Of a DNA stretch of 64,000 bases, positions 26,219 to 36,386 are shown one piece after another. Under the pieces are notes generated by a model. It ran no database searches, was not told where the DNA came from, and saw nothing but the letters and a program-made list of their open reading frames with translations. The stretch's first letter is position 1, and each line of letters starts with the position of its first letter. Source of the DNA: Gammaproteobacteria bacterium (lineage in GTDB: Bacteria; Pseudomonadota; Gammaproteobacteria; GCA-002705445; GCA-002716945); the NCBI GenBank assembly GCA_002716945.1, contig PBCF01000002.1:701605-765604 (forward strand), written 5' to 3'. Made by a program: the position numbers and the translations under genes.

Positions 26219-27463
26219 ATGACTAAAAATCTTAGTAATGTTGAATATCTAAAACCATTTGCGAATGAAGACTTACATTTTAATATTATTTCTAAGCAAA
26301 ATTTAATTGAAAAATGGTTTAGGAACCAATGGACAAAATACCCTCCTCCTTTTTATAGTTCAATTGATATAAGGAATTCAGGATTTAAGATAGCACCAGT
26401 GGATACAAATTTATTTCCAGCTGGTTTTAATAATTTGGATAAAGAATTAGAATTTCTTTATATATCAGCAATTCAACATTTTATGGAACGTATATCACCA
26501 GAAATTTCAAAAATATTATTAATAACTGAAGATCACACCAGAAATAAATTTTACATATCCAGTATTGAAGCATTAAAATCATTAATAAAAAAATCTGGCT
26601 TTGATGTAAATGAAACAAAATTGATTGATTTATCTTTAAATCTAAAATCACTCAATCAGAAAAATAATTTACTAAATGTTAATGGTTTTATTCCTGATAT
26701 CATTATTTTAAATAATGATCTTTCTGATGGTGCCCCTAAATCTTTTGAACATATAAAACAACCTATTTTACCTAACAAAAATATTGGTTGGAATAATAGA
26801 TCTAAGACAGATCATTTTGAATATTATAGTGATATTACTGATAACTTCTCTAGATTACTTGAAATTGATTCTTGGTTGATAGCTCCTTATTTTCGTAATT
26901 GCGGAGAAATTGATTTTCAGACTAAACAAGGAGAAGAATGTTTGATATATAATGCAAAAAAACTTTTTCATATAATACAAGAAAAATACGATGAATATGG
27001 TATTACTGAAAAACCATATATTATGATTAAAGCTGATTCTGGAACTTATGGAATGGGTATTATTATGATTAATGATATAGATAGTTTAAAAAATCTAAAT
27101 AGAAAACAAAGAACGAAAATGTCAAAAATTAAGGGTGGCAATAAACTTAATAGTGTAATTTTACAAGAAGGTATTTACTCATATGAGAAATTTAAACCTA
27201 CAAATCATGTAGCAGAACCAGTGATATATTCATTCGGTCATAATTTAGTTGGAGGTTTCTATAGAATGCATGATTTGAAAAATAATTCTGAAAATCTAAA
27301 CTCACCTGGAATGAGTTTTCATCCAATACCATTTAAAGAAGCTTGTCTTAGTCCAAATTTAAATGAGACTATTTTTTCTGATACTAATAAATTTTACATA
27401 TATGGAGTTATAGCAAGACTTGCGATTCTGGCTGCATCTAAAGAAATATATAATACAGAGTGA
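26219..27463 (+). CDS. gshA: Glutamate-cysteine ligase, Acidithiobacillus-type GshA (TIGR02049-like)
   Basis: KYPPPFYSSIDIRNSGFKIAPVDTNLFPAGFNN, MIKADSGTYGMGI; followed by gshB. Confidence 0.87.
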   Translation: MTKNLSNVEYLKPFANEDLHFNIISKQNLIEKWFRNQWTKYPPPFYSSIDIRNSGFKIAPVDTNLFPAGFNNLDKELEFLYISAIQHFMERISPEISKILLITEDHTRNKFYISSIEALKSLIKKSGFDVNETKLIDLSLNLKSLNQKNNLLNVNGFIPDIIILNNDLSDGAPKSFEHIKQPILPNKNIGWNNRSKTDHFEYYSDITDNFSRLLEIDSWLIAPYFRNCGEIDFQTKQGEECLIYNAKKLFHIIQEKYDEYGITEKPYIMIKADSGTYGMGIIMINDIDSLKNLNRKQRTKMSKIKGGNKLNSVILQEGIYSYEKFKPTNHVAEPVIYSFGHNLVGGFYRMHDLKNNSENLNSPGMSFHPIPFKEACLSPNLNETIFSDTNKFYIYGVIARLAILAASKEIYNTE

Positions 27464-27466
27464 AGT

Positions 27467-28429
27467 ATGTTAAATTTTGGAATAATAATGGATTCGATAG
27501 AAAATATAAATCCAAAAACTGATACAACTTTTTCTATTGTAAAAGAACTTCAAAAAAAAGCAAAGATTAAATATATTCATCCAAACACATTATGCTTATC
27601 TAAGAACATTATCACTGCAAGAACATCCGAATTAAATGTGTATAAAAAAAATAAAAATTTCTATAAACTTAATAAATCAAGAAAAACAAATTTAAATAAA
27701 TTAGATTGCATTCTATTTAGAACAGATCCGCCAGTTGATGAAAATTATATCCATACTACTTTTCTTCTAGACATTGTTGAAAAAAAAGGTACTTTAGTCA
27801 TAAATTCTCCTCAATCCTTAAGAGATTTTAATGAAAAGATAATAGGTTTAAAATTTAATAAAGGCAATCTACCAACTATAATAAGTCGTAATATTAATGA
27901 AATACTAAAGTTTATAAAACAATTCAAAAAAGTTGTCGTTAAACCTTTGAATATGATGGCTGGAAAAAATATAGAATTATTACAATATAATGATTCTGAA
28001 TTAAAGAAAAAAATAAATAAATTAACTAATAATGAGATCAAATTTGTAGTTGTCCAAAAATTTTTAAATGTTTCAAAAAAAGGAGATAAAAGAATTATTA
28101 TTTATAATGGAAATGTATGTAAAAAGGTAATTACTAGATTTCCGCCAAAAAATGATTTTCGTGCAAATTTGAGATTTGGTGGTAAATATAAAATATCTAA
28201 TCTTGCAAAAGAATACTTAGATCATCTAGATAAAGTAGCTATCTATCTTAAAGCTCACAGAATATTTTTAGCTGGAGTAGATATGATTGGTGATTGTATT
28301 ACGGAAATAAATATTACATCACCAACGGGAGTACAAGAAATTGATAGGAATACTAAAATAAATTTATCTAATAAAATTTGCAGAGAACTGCTCAAATTAA
28401 CAAAATCATATCATGACAATAAAAAGTAA
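27467..28429 (+). CDS. gshB: Glutathione synthetase
   Basis: MDSIENINPKTDTTFSI, FRTDPPVDENYI, INITSPTGVQEIDR. Confidence 0.95.
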   Translation: MLNFGIIMDSIENINPKTDTTFSIVKELQKKAKIKYIHPNTLCLSKNIITARTSELNVYKKNKNFYKLNKSRKTNLNKLDCILFRTDPPVDENYIHTTFLLDIVEKKGTLVINSPQSLRDFNEKIIGLKFNKGNLPTIISRNINEILKFIKQFKKVVVKPLNMMAGKNIELLQYNDSELKKKINKLTNNEIKFVVVQKFLNVSKKGDKRIIIYNGNVCKKVITRFPPKNDFRANLRFGGKYKISNLAKEYLDHLDKVAIYLKAHRIFLAGVDMIGDCITEINITSPTGVQEIDRNTKINLSNKICRELLKLTKSYHDNKK

Positions 28430-28868
28430 TAATGATGTGAATACAAATCAATTTTATTTAGGAATAGATTTTGGAATAAAAAAAATAGGTTTTGCTATTG
28501 GTCAATTAATAACAAAAAAAGCATCTCCATTAACTATAATTTTAAATAAAAGTAAAAAAATTAATTTGGAAGAAATAGACAAAATCATACAAGACTGGGA
28601 TGTCAAAGTAATAATATTAGGATATCCATATTATAACGAAGCAAGTCCATTTACTAAAAAGTTGGATAATTTTTTCAATCAATTGCATGAAAAGTATAAG
28701 TCAAAAATAAAAATTATAAAATTTTCTGAAGAGCTTTCTACTGAAATTTCTAAGGAAGCCTATAGAGATTTGAGAAGAAACAATATTAGCAAGAAAAAGG
28801 AAGAATTAGATGATATATCTGCATCAATAATCTTGCAAAGCTGGTTTAATGAAAATATGATTAATTGA
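28413..28868 (+). CDS. ruvX: Putative pre-16S rRNA nuclease (YqgF/RuvX)
   Basis: YLGIDFGIKKIGFAIG, VIILGYPYYNEAS, C-terminal DDISASIILQSW. Confidence 0.88.
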   Translation: MTIKSNNDVNTNQFYLGIDFGIKKIGFAIGQLITKKASPLTIILNKSKKINLEEIDKIIQDWDVKVIILGYPYYNEASPFTKKLDNFFNQLHEKYKSKIKIIKFSEELSTEISKEAYRDLRRNNISKKKEELDDISASIILQSWFNENMIN

Positions 28869-28872
28869 AGCT

Positions 28873-29823
28873 ATGGAAATAGATTATAATATCCAATTTG
28901 ATTCAAAGAATAAGTTAAAACATTTTCTGAATATTGAGTTATTATCAGAAAGTCACATCAACCAAATATTAGATTTAGCTGAAAAATATGAAAAAAATGA
29001 AGGCAAGAAATTTGATGATTTAAATGGTAGCACAATTGCCAGCTTATTTTTTGAACCAAGTACAAGAACAAAAACTACATTTGAATTAGCAGCTAAACGT
29101 TTATCTGCCGATTTTATAAATATAGATATAGCTAATTCTTCTACATTAAAAGGTGAATCAATAAAGGATATGATTAAAACATTAGAAGCTATGAGCTGTG
29201 ATATGTTCATTGTCAGACATTCTGTTTCTGGCACATCTCATTATATTGCAAGTGAAGTAGATAAAAATATATCTGTAATAAATGCTGGAGATGGATCTCA
29301 TGCACATCCAACTCAAGCTATGTTAGATATGTTTACCATAAGAAAACATAAAAGTTCTTTTAAAAATTTAAAAGTATCTATAGTTGGAGACATACTTCAT
29401 TCCAGAGTTGCTAAATCAGTAATCACATCTCTTAAAATATTAGGGGTAAGTACAATCAATATCGTAGGACCTAAAAGTTTGATACCTAATAATTATGCAG
29501 ATATGGGTGTCGGTTATATAGAACAACTAGAAGATGGTATAAGTAATGTAGATGTGATCATCATGTTAAGATTGCAAATAGAAAGAATGCATGAAGCATT
29601 AATATCAACTGATGATTATTTCAAAGACTATGGATTAACACAAAAAAAACTATCTAACGCTAAAAGTGATGTTATTGTAATGCATCCAGGACCAATTAAT
29701 AGAGGAGTCGAAATAGATTCAGATGTTGCAGATGGTAAAAATTCTGTTATTTTAGATCAAGTGTCTTCGGGAATTTCAATTAGAATGGCAATATTATCAT
29801 TAATTTTAAATAACCGTAAATAA
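28873..29823 (+). CDS. pyrB: Aspartate carbamoyltransferase catalytic subunit
   Basis: SLFFEPSTRTKTTFELAAKRL, GDGSHAHPTQAMLDMFTI, VMHPGPINRGVEI. Confidence 0.97.
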   Translation: MEIDYNIQFDSKNKLKHFLNIELLSESHINQILDLAEKYEKNEGKKFDDLNGSTIASLFFEPSTRTKTTFELAAKRLSADFINIDIANSSTLKGESIKDMIKTLEAMSCDMFIVRHSVSGTSHYIASEVDKNISVINAGDGSHAHPTQAMLDMFTIRKHKSSFKNLKVSIVGDILHSRVAKSVITSLKILGVSTINIVGPKSLIPNNYADMGVGYIEQLEDGISNVDVIIMLRLQIERMHEALISTDDYFKDYGLTQKKLSNAKSDVIVMHPGPINRGVEIDSDVADGKNSVILDQVSSGISIRMAILSLILNNRK

Positions 29824-29831
29824 TTTGATGC

Positions 29832-30497
29832 ATGAACTCCCTTGTAAATAATTATCTAAATTTATACAAAGAAATTGATAAATGTTGTAAAAACAAACCT
29901 AAATTAATTGTTGTAACTAAATCTCAGAGTACAGCTAATATAATAAAAATAATTAATGCTGGACATAAAGATTTTGGTGAAAATTATGCAGATGAAGCAA
30001 TAGCAAAAATTAGTGATTTATCATCATATAATTTAGATTGGCATTTTATAGGAAAATTACAATCTAATAAAATAAAAAAGATTTGTAAAAATTTTAATTG
30101 GATACAAACATTATCAGATAAAAAGCATGCCGTAATAATTAATAATATATGTAATACATTAAATAAAACAATTAATATATGTATACAAATTAATATTGAT
30201 AATGAAAAAACTAAATCTGGAATACAAGTAGATGATTTAGAAAATTTTATTAATTCAATTAAAGATTTAAAAAATTTAAAAATACGTGGAATAATGGCAA
30301 TACCATCACCAAGCAATACTTTGAAACAAATGGCAAATTCATATAGTATACTTAGATTGACCTTTGATGAGTACAAAAATAAATTAACTAGTTTCGATAC
30401 ATTATCATTGGGTATGAGTAATGATTTTAAGATAGCTCTTCAGAATGGCTCAAACATGTTAAGAATAGGACAGCATATATTTGGCAAGAGAAATTAA
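29832..30497 (+). CDS. yggS: YggS-family PLP homeostasis protein
   Basis: LIVVTKSQS, FGENYADEA, WHFIGKLQSNK, LSLGMSNDFKIAL. Confidence 0.93.
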   Translation: MNSLVNNYLNLYKEIDKCCKNKPKLIVVTKSQSTANIIKIINAGHKDFGENYADEAIAKISDLSSYNLDWHFIGKLQSNKIKKICKNFNWIQTLSDKKHAVIINNICNTLNKTINICIQINIDNEKTKSGIQVDDLENFINSIKDLKNLKIRGIMAIPSPSNTLKQMANSYSILRLTFDEYKNKLTSFDTLSLGMSNDFKIALQNGSNMLRIGQHIFGKRN

Positions 30498-30498
30498 T

Positions 30499-31353
30499 AT
30501 GAAAAATTTTAGTCTTAATAATAATACTATAATAATTGGAGCTGGCAATCTAGGACAAGCTGTAGCAATAGGTAGAGTTGATATTTCTGTAACAATTTCA
30601 AATTTACGGAGCAAGACCGATGACATTTTTATCCATGACATAGATAAAAGGAAAAGAGATAATTTTAAAAAATATCAAAATATCAAATTTATAGAAAATT
30701 TATCTGATGTTTTAAAAAATTTTAAAATTGTAATATTGGCTGTTAAGCCAAAAGACTATAAAGTTGTTTGCAAAAATATAAAAGATTATATAAAAAAAGA
30801 TACTATAATAATGAGTTTAATTGCAGGAATAAAGATTAATGAGATCAAAAAAGAATTTTTTGATGATGTAAAAATTGTAAGAGTAATGACAAACATTAAT
30901 GTACAACGCGCAATAGGTATAAATTTTATCTATATAAATAATAGAATTAATAATAGTGACAGGAAAAAAATTGACTTATTTTGGAACCAACTTGGTTATA
31001 CACGTCATCTTAAATCCGAAACTAACATTGATAAATTTACTGCATTAACAGGAAGTGGACCAGCATATTTTATTTATTTTTGTGAGTGTTTAGTAAAAGC
31101 ATTTAAAAAGTTTGGCTTAACTGATCAAGATGCTAATAATTATGTAAGTTGGTTATTCAATGGTACAGCTAGTATCTCTAATCCACGTAATAGAAAATTT
31201 AGTCAAATAACTAAAATGGTTGCATCTAAAGGTGGGACAACTGAAGAAGCATTAAAAATATTGCAAACATCAAATTTTGAAAAAACAATAGAAAAGGCTA
31301 TTCGTAAAGCACATTTAAAATCAAAAAATATTTTAAATAAGAAAAATGGATAA
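30499..31353 (+). CDS. proC: Pyrroline-5-carboxylate reductase; ATG at 30499 preferred over the TTG at 30481
   Basis: IIIGAGNLGQAV, LTGSGPAYFIYF, VASKGGTTEEAL. Confidence 0.92.
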   Translation: MKNFSLNNNTIIIGAGNLGQAVAIGRVDISVTISNLRSKTDDIFIHDIDKRKRDNFKKYQNIKFIENLSDVLKNFKIVILAVKPKDYKVVCKNIKDYIKKDTIIMSLIAGIKINEIKKEFFDDVKIVRVMTNINVQRAIGINFIYINNRINNSDRKKIDLFWNQLGYTRHLKSETNIDKFTALTGSGPAYFIYFCECLVKAFKKFGLTDQDANNYVSWLFNGTASISNPRNRKFSQITKMVASKGGTTEEALKILQTSNFEKTIEKAIRKAHLKSKNILNKKNG

Positions 31354-31915
31354 TTATTATACAAACCCTATTGTTTTTATAATGACAATGATTGTTAGTT
31401 TCTTTCAATTTATATTAATAATGAGGCTCCTTTTTGAAATTAATAGAGTTAATTTTTATAATCCAATATGTCAATTTGTTGTTAAATTTACAAATCCTAT
31501 AATAAATCCCTTTAGATTATTACCTTTGAATATAGGAAGAATTGATTTATTTATTATAATTATTATTGTTCTTGTAACAGCACTCAAAATATATATTCCT
31601 TATTCATTTTCGTCATTTGACTTTAGTTTAAATACCTTGATAGTTTTTTCGTTCGGTAAATTTATTCAAGATGTATTAAATATATATTGGTTTTTGATAA
31701 TTATAAGTGCCATTGGAAGTTGGTTTCATGTATTCAACGATCATCCTTTATTCATTGTAATAGATGAACTATGCGTACCTTTATACAATGTAGTTAGAAA
31801 TTATTTACCTCCATTGTCTGGACTTGATTTTTCACCGATTATCATACTAATTATGTTAAAGTTAACTGAAATGATAATAATTCCACCAATATTTAATTTA
31901 GCCCAAAATCTATAA
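31346..31915 (+). CDS. yggT: YggT family integral membrane protein
   Basis: Two YggT-type repeats (PIINPFRLLP; LCVPLYNVVRNYLPPLSGLDFSPII). Confidence 0.9.
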   Translation: MDNYYTNPIVFIMTMIVSFFQFILIMRLLFEINRVNFYNPICQFVVKFTNPIINPFRLLPLNIGRIDLFIIIIIVLVTALKIYIPYSFSSFDFSLNTLIVFSFGKFIQDVLNIYWFLIIISAIGSWFHVFNDHPLFIVIDELCVPLYNVVRNYLPPLSGLDFSPIIILIMLKLTEMIIIPPIFNLAQNL

Positions 31916-33028
31916 ATGGATAATTCTGTAGGCACAGTTAAGCCCAAAATAATGAAAAGTAACTCTCCATTGAAATTAATCTCGGGTAAAGAGCTTGGTA
32001 CAGTCGAAATAGTTTACGAAACATATGGTGAACTAAATAGAGAAAAAAGTAATGCTATATTAATTTGCCATGCCTTATCTGGCAATCATCATGCAGCAGG
32101 TTATCATGAAAATGATGAAAAACCAGGATGGTGGGACAATATGATTGGCCCAAAAAAACCTATAGATACAGAAAAATTTTTTGTTGTAAGTCCTAATAAT
32201 ATCGGTGGTTGCCATGGCTCTACAGGACCAAAAAGTATTAATCCAAAAACCAATAAGTTTTTTGGTTCAGATTTTCCCATCGTTACTGTAAATGATTGGG
32301 TTAATTCACAAAAAATATTGATGGATTGTCTTGAGATCCCAGCTTGGAAATTTGTTGTTGGTGGAAGCTTGGGAGGGATGCAGTCATTTCAATGGGCGAT
32401 ACAATTTCCTAAAAAAATAAAGAATGCAATTATTATAGCTGCAGCGCCTAAATTAACTGCTCAGAATATTGCTTTTAACGAAGTTGCAAGGCAAGCAATA
32501 ATGAAAGATCCAAATTGGAAGGATGGAAAATACATGGAGCATGCAACAGCCCCTAATCAAGGATTAGCATTAGCTAGAATGTTAGGACATATAACATATT
32601 TGTCTGATGAATCCATGGGAGAGAAATTTGGAAGAGAATTAAAAAAGTCAAAATTAGATTTTAATTTCGATGTAGAATTCCAAATTGAAAGTTATCTAAG
32701 ATATCAAGGTGAAAAATTTGCACCTAATTTTGATGCTAATACATATTTATTAATGACAAAAGCATTAGATTATTTTGATCCAGTAAAAGATTATGGTGAT
32801 ACATTATTCCAAAAAATAAAAGCATCAAATACTAATTTTCTTGTATTATCATTTACTTCAGATTGGAGATTTCCTCCAATAAGATCAAAAGAAATAGTAA
32901 GGCTTTTAATGAATTGTAAAAAAAATATTTCATACGCTGAAATTAAATCAGGTGGTGGTCATGATGCTTTTTTAATGGAGAATCATGATTATTTTGAAGT
33001 TATGAGTAATTTTCTTTCAGAGAATTAA
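31916..33028 (+). CDS. metX: Homoserine O-acyltransferase
   Basis: CHALSGNHHAAGYHE, NNIGGCHGSTGPKSINP, GGSLGGMQSFQWA; paired with metW. Confidence 0.96.
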   Translation: MDNSVGTVKPKIMKSNSPLKLISGKELGTVEIVYETYGELNREKSNAILICHALSGNHHAAGYHENDEKPGWWDNMIGPKKPIDTEKFFVVSPNNIGGCHGSTGPKSINPKTNKFFGSDFPIVTVNDWVNSQKILMDCLEIPAWKFVVGGSLGGMQSFQWAIQFPKKIKNAIIIAAAPKLTAQNIAFNEVARQAIMKDPNWKDGKYMEHATAPNQGLALARMLGHITYLSDESMGEKFGRELKKSKLDFNFDVEFQIESYLRYQGEKFAPNFDANTYLLMTKALDYFDPVKDYGDTLFQKIKASNTNFLVLSFTSDWRFPPIRSKEIVRLLMNCKKNISYAEIKSGGGHDAFLMENHDYFEVMSNFLSEN

Positions 33029-33029
33029 A

Positions 33030-33623
33030 ATGGCATTTAGAAAAGATTTATTACTAATTAGTTCATGGATTAAGCCAAATACAACAGTACTTGATTTAGG
33101 GTGTGGTGATGGTGAACTAATTAAAATATTAATACAAGAACATTCTATTCATGGTTATGGTGTAGAAATTGATTTAGAAAATATAAAAAAATCAATAAAA
33201 AATAAAATTAATGTCTTACAAATGGACATTGACTCGGGATTATCTGAGTTTGATTCTAATTCTTTTGACTATGTAGTGCTTGCACAATCTCTTCAAGTTG
33301 TAAAAAATCCAAAAAACTTAATTGATGAAATGCGAAGAGTCGGCAAAGAGATCATTGTTTCTTTCCCTAATATGGGTCATTGGTCATCTAGATTAAATTT
33401 ATTATTGCAAGGAAAAATGCCTGTAACAAAAAATCTACCACATTCATGGTATAAAACCCCAAATATTCATTTATGTACAATTAAGGATTTTTTAATATTC
33501 TGTAAAGATAATAATTATAATATCATTGAAACTTCTATTACTAATAATCAACAGAAATCAAATATGATGGTTAAAATATTTCCTAATTTATTTGGTGCCG
33601 TTGCTACTTTTAGAATTAATTAA
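33030..33623 (+). CDS. metW: Methionine biosynthesis protein MetW
   Basis: VLDLGCGDGELIKIL, QSLQVVKNP, SFPNMGHWSSRLNLLLQGKMPVTKNLPHSWYKTPNIH. Confidence 0.96.
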   Translation: MAFRKDLLLISSWIKPNTTVLDLGCGDGELIKILIQEHSIHGYGVEIDLENIKKSIKNKINVLQMDIDSGLSEFDSNSFDYVVLAQSLQVVKNPKNLIDEMRRVGKEIIVSFPNMGHWSSRLNLLLQGKMPVTKNLPHSWYKTPNIHLCTIKDFLIFCKDNNYNIIETSITNNQQKSNMMVKIFPNLFGAVATFRIN

Positions 33624-33625
33624 AA

Positions 33626-34078
33626 TTATTTTAATTTAGCCTTAATAAAATCTTTATGTTTAACATATAAGAGATCTGCGATCTTTCTTATAGCATGATC
33701 TTCATACTTATCTATAACTTCATCAGCAAAGGCAACATCCCATAAAAATTCAATGACTCTTTTTTTTTCAGCGTATTCACATGATTCGTTTATTTTAGAT
33801 GTCCAATCATAAAGTGAAATCATTTCCTTGTTTTTTTGGTCTGCTAAATGAATAAGTAATCTAGTTTGATCATCATTAAGGTTGAAGTTGTTTTTTGCAA
33901 TTGATAATATTTTTTCTTTTTCTATATCATCAAAACTTTCATCAGACCTTGCTACTTCTATCATTAAAACACAAGTTGCTAGTTCTATATGATTTTCAAA
34001 TGAATCTTTGATTTGTATAGAAACTTCTTTGTCTGAAATAGGTACTAATTTACTTAGCAGGCTATCGAGAAATTTCAT
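33626..34078 (-). CDS. TerB-like family protein
   Basis: MIEVARSDESFDDIEKEKI, FADEVIDKYEDHAIRKIADLL. Confidence 0.8.
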   Translation of the reverse strand: MKFLDSLLSKLVPISDKEVSIQIKDSFENHIELATCVLMIEVARSDESFDDIEKEKILSIAKNNFNLNDDQTRLLIHLADQKNKEMISLYDWTSKINESCEYAEKKRVIEFLWDVAFADEVIDKYEDHAIRKIADLLYVKHKDFIKAKLK

Positions 34079-34086
34079 TTAAGATA

Positions 34087-34413
34087 TTAATTGAACGTTT
34101 GTTTTAATGAATAAACTCCACTGTTGTCATATTCATTAAAAAAAATATCTACAAAAGGATGATCGACGGGATCTGTACTAGAATCATTAGACAAATTACT
34201 TTCCGCCACGTATGTCTCATTGCCTTGGCCATGAACAAGTACATGATACCATGGTTTATTCTTATCTGGTTTTGACTTCGCAACATTTTCATACCATTCA
34301 TCGGTGCCCTGGAAATATGGGTCTACATCCACTATAACTCCTCTGTACTGAAAACTAGAATGGTATACAATTTGACCAAGTTGAAATTTTGCTTTTCTTT
34401 TTATTCTATCCAC
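34087..34413 (-). CDS. hspQ: Heat shock protein HspQ (GTG start)
   Basis: FQLGQIVYHSSFQYRGVIVDVDPYF, KPWYHVLVHG, YVAESNL. Confidence 0.93.
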   Translation of the reverse strand: MDRIKRKAKFQLGQIVYHSSFQYRGVIVDVDPYFQGTDEWYENVAKSKPDKNKPWYHVLVHGQGNETYVAESNLSNDSSTDPVDHPFVDIFFNEYDNSGVYSLKQTFN

Positions 34414-34418
34414 AATAC

Positions 34419-34434
34419 TACCATTATAATGGTA
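34419..34434. repeat. 16-bp perfect palindrome TACCATTATAATGGTA upstream of hspQ
   Basis: Read directly; 5 bp upstream of the GTG start. Confidence 0.85.
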
Positions 34435-34472
34435 ATTAGGAATTTTTTAAAGGTTAATAAAAAAATAAGTTT

Positions 34473-36032
34473 TCAATCATATAAAAAAGTTATATTAAGT
34501 CTACGATCAACATGGTTATCTTTAAAATGGAAATTATCAGTTGCATGAAATAGTTTAGAGTTGAAAATTACGGCTCTATTTTCTTTATATTCAATAACTT
34601 GTTTATTTATCTTCTCTTGACTGAGCATTTTTTCAATTTTGGAAGAGCTGTCTACTGAATTATACTCATTAAAACTCCATTCTTGTGGTGGTATTTTATC
34701 CCACAACACTAGACCACCGCCGCTAGAATCAAGATTAGATTCATTTTCTGTAATCCAAAAATTCACATTGACTGTAGCTTGATCAGCATGTATTCCTGTA
34801 CCTAGTCTTTTGCTATCATATTTGAATATCCATGCTTGAGTAAGTACTAAATTAGTGAATATTTTAGTAAATGATTTCCTTAAATCTTCACTTAATTTAA
34901 GTATAAAATGATTAGAAAGACCTTTTGTCAAAAAAGAACCAACATATCCATTATGAAATGCATATTTGAAAATATTTGCCTCATTACAATATTTTCTGAG
35001 TAAGATTAAGGCATCATCATCTAGAAAGTTATCTAGTACGAGTATTTCTGGATTACTATTTAAATATTCATTTTCTACATTATTAATATTATTTTTCAGA
35101 TTAATTAGATTTTTTTCTGAAATATCAGGATTTTTTTTATATCGTATTTTGAATAATTTTTGTTTAAATTCAATGGAAGGTGTATTTGTATTAAATCTAG
35201 CTGTATTAATTTTTGAATGTAGCATCTCTATACTTTGATAATATTCTTTATCAAAATCATCATTTTCAGATATATTATATTTTTCAATTAAATAAGATAA
35301 TTGTTCATATTCATGTTTGATTATAGTTTTTAAAGAATTTATATCATTGGCATATTTATTTATGTAAGTTTCAATGACATGAGGGTTATTTTGATCTAAT
35401 TTTACTGCTTGATTAAATGAGTTATTAGCATCTTCAATTTGTTTTAACCATAATTGAGTCATGCCTAAAGAAATATAAGCTCCTGTGTGATTCGGATTAA
35501 GTCTTAATAACTTAGATAAATATTTTTTTGAGTTCATAAGATGTACTTCATTTCTTGGCTTACTATTTAGGAATAATTTTTTATAAACTTCCGAAATTTT
35601 TAAATAAGATTCTTCAAATTCCTGATTACATTCTAATGCTTTCTCATAATACTCTATTGCTTTCTTGTATTCTGAATTATCATGATATAAATTTGCACAA
35701 TTAAAATATGATTTATAATTATTTTTATCTAAATTTATTGCATTAATAAAATATTTTTCAGCCAATTTATAGTCCTTAAGATTTTTATAAGCAATCCCAA
35801 TATTATTATTAATTTCAAAATTATTATTCAATTCTAGAGCTTTTTTAAAAAATATTAGTGAATCTTCATACTTTTTATTCTGCGATAAAACTAATCCATG
35901 TAAATGATTTGCATCAAAATTATTTTTATCTGATTTTAATATTAATTGATAAATTTCATCAGCCTCATTTAGTTTCCCATTATGATGCAGCTGTAATGCA
36001 GTATTTAAAAGCTTTAGAGTATCTTGTTTCAT
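34473..36032 (-). CDS. TPR-repeat protein with C-terminal 2OG-Fe(II) oxygenase-like domain
   Basis: Multiple TPRs (e.g. YKKAIEYYEKALECNQEFEESYLKISEVY); C-terminus with GIHADQATVNVNFWIT (HxD), LFHATDNF (distal H) and DRRLNITFLYD (Arg). Confidence 0.82.
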   Translation of the reverse strand: MKQDTLKLLNTALQLHHNGKLNEADEIYQLILKSDKNNFDANHLHGLVLSQNKKYEDSLIFFKKALELNNNFEINNNIGIAYKNLKDYKLAEKYFINAINLDKNNYKSYFNCANLYHDNSEYKKAIEYYEKALECNQEFEESYLKISEVYKKLFLNSKPRNEVHLMNSKKYLSKLLRLNPNHTGAYISLGMTQLWLKQIEDANNSFNQAVKLDQNNPHVIETYINKYANDINSLKTIIKHEYEQLSYLIEKYNISENDDFDKEYYQSIEMLHSKINTARFNTNTPSIEFKQKLFKIRYKKNPDISEKNLINLKNNINNVENEYLNSNPEILVLDNFLDDDALILLRKYCNEANIFKYAFHNGYVGSFLTKGLSNHFILKLSEDLRKSFTKIFTNLVLTQAWIFKYDSKRLGTGIHADQATVNVNFWITENESNLDSSGGGLVLWDKIPPQEWSFNEYNSVDSSSKIEKMLSQEKINKQVIEYKENRAVIFNSKLFHATDNFHFKDNHVDRRLNITFLYD

Positions 36033-36039
36033 TGTTAAT

Positions 36040-36112
<73 letters not shown>

Positions 36113-36116
36113 TGGG

Positions 36117-36386
36117 TTATTTTTTTTCTGGTGTATATCCCTCTGGTTTATCTGATCCATCACCAAACAAGAATTTTTCCATCTCTTCTTCAAGAAATTT
36201 TCGTGCTTTTGGATCAACTGGTGTTAATCTCATTTCGTTAATGAGCATAGTTTGATGATTTACCCACATCTCCCAAGCTTCGGCAGAAATTTGATTCATT
36301 ATCCTTGTTCCTAATTCACCGGGATAAGGTTGATAATCTAATGCCTCTGCTTCTTTTTTTAATTTAATACAGTTTACTTTAGCCAT
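36117..36386 (-). CDS. yggX: Fe(2+)-trafficking protein YggX
   Basis: [39 protein letters not shown]. Confidence 0.97.
   Translation of the reverse strand: MAKVNCIKLKKEAEALDYQPYPGELGTRIMNQISAEAWEMWVNHQTMLINEMRLTPVDPKARKFLEEEMEKFLFGDGSDKPEGYTPEKK

Noticed and set aside
33626-34078. TerB as evidence of a tellurite-resistance/stress (ter) island
   Set aside because: Lone TerB-like gene between metW and hspQ; no terC, terD, terE or terZ present.
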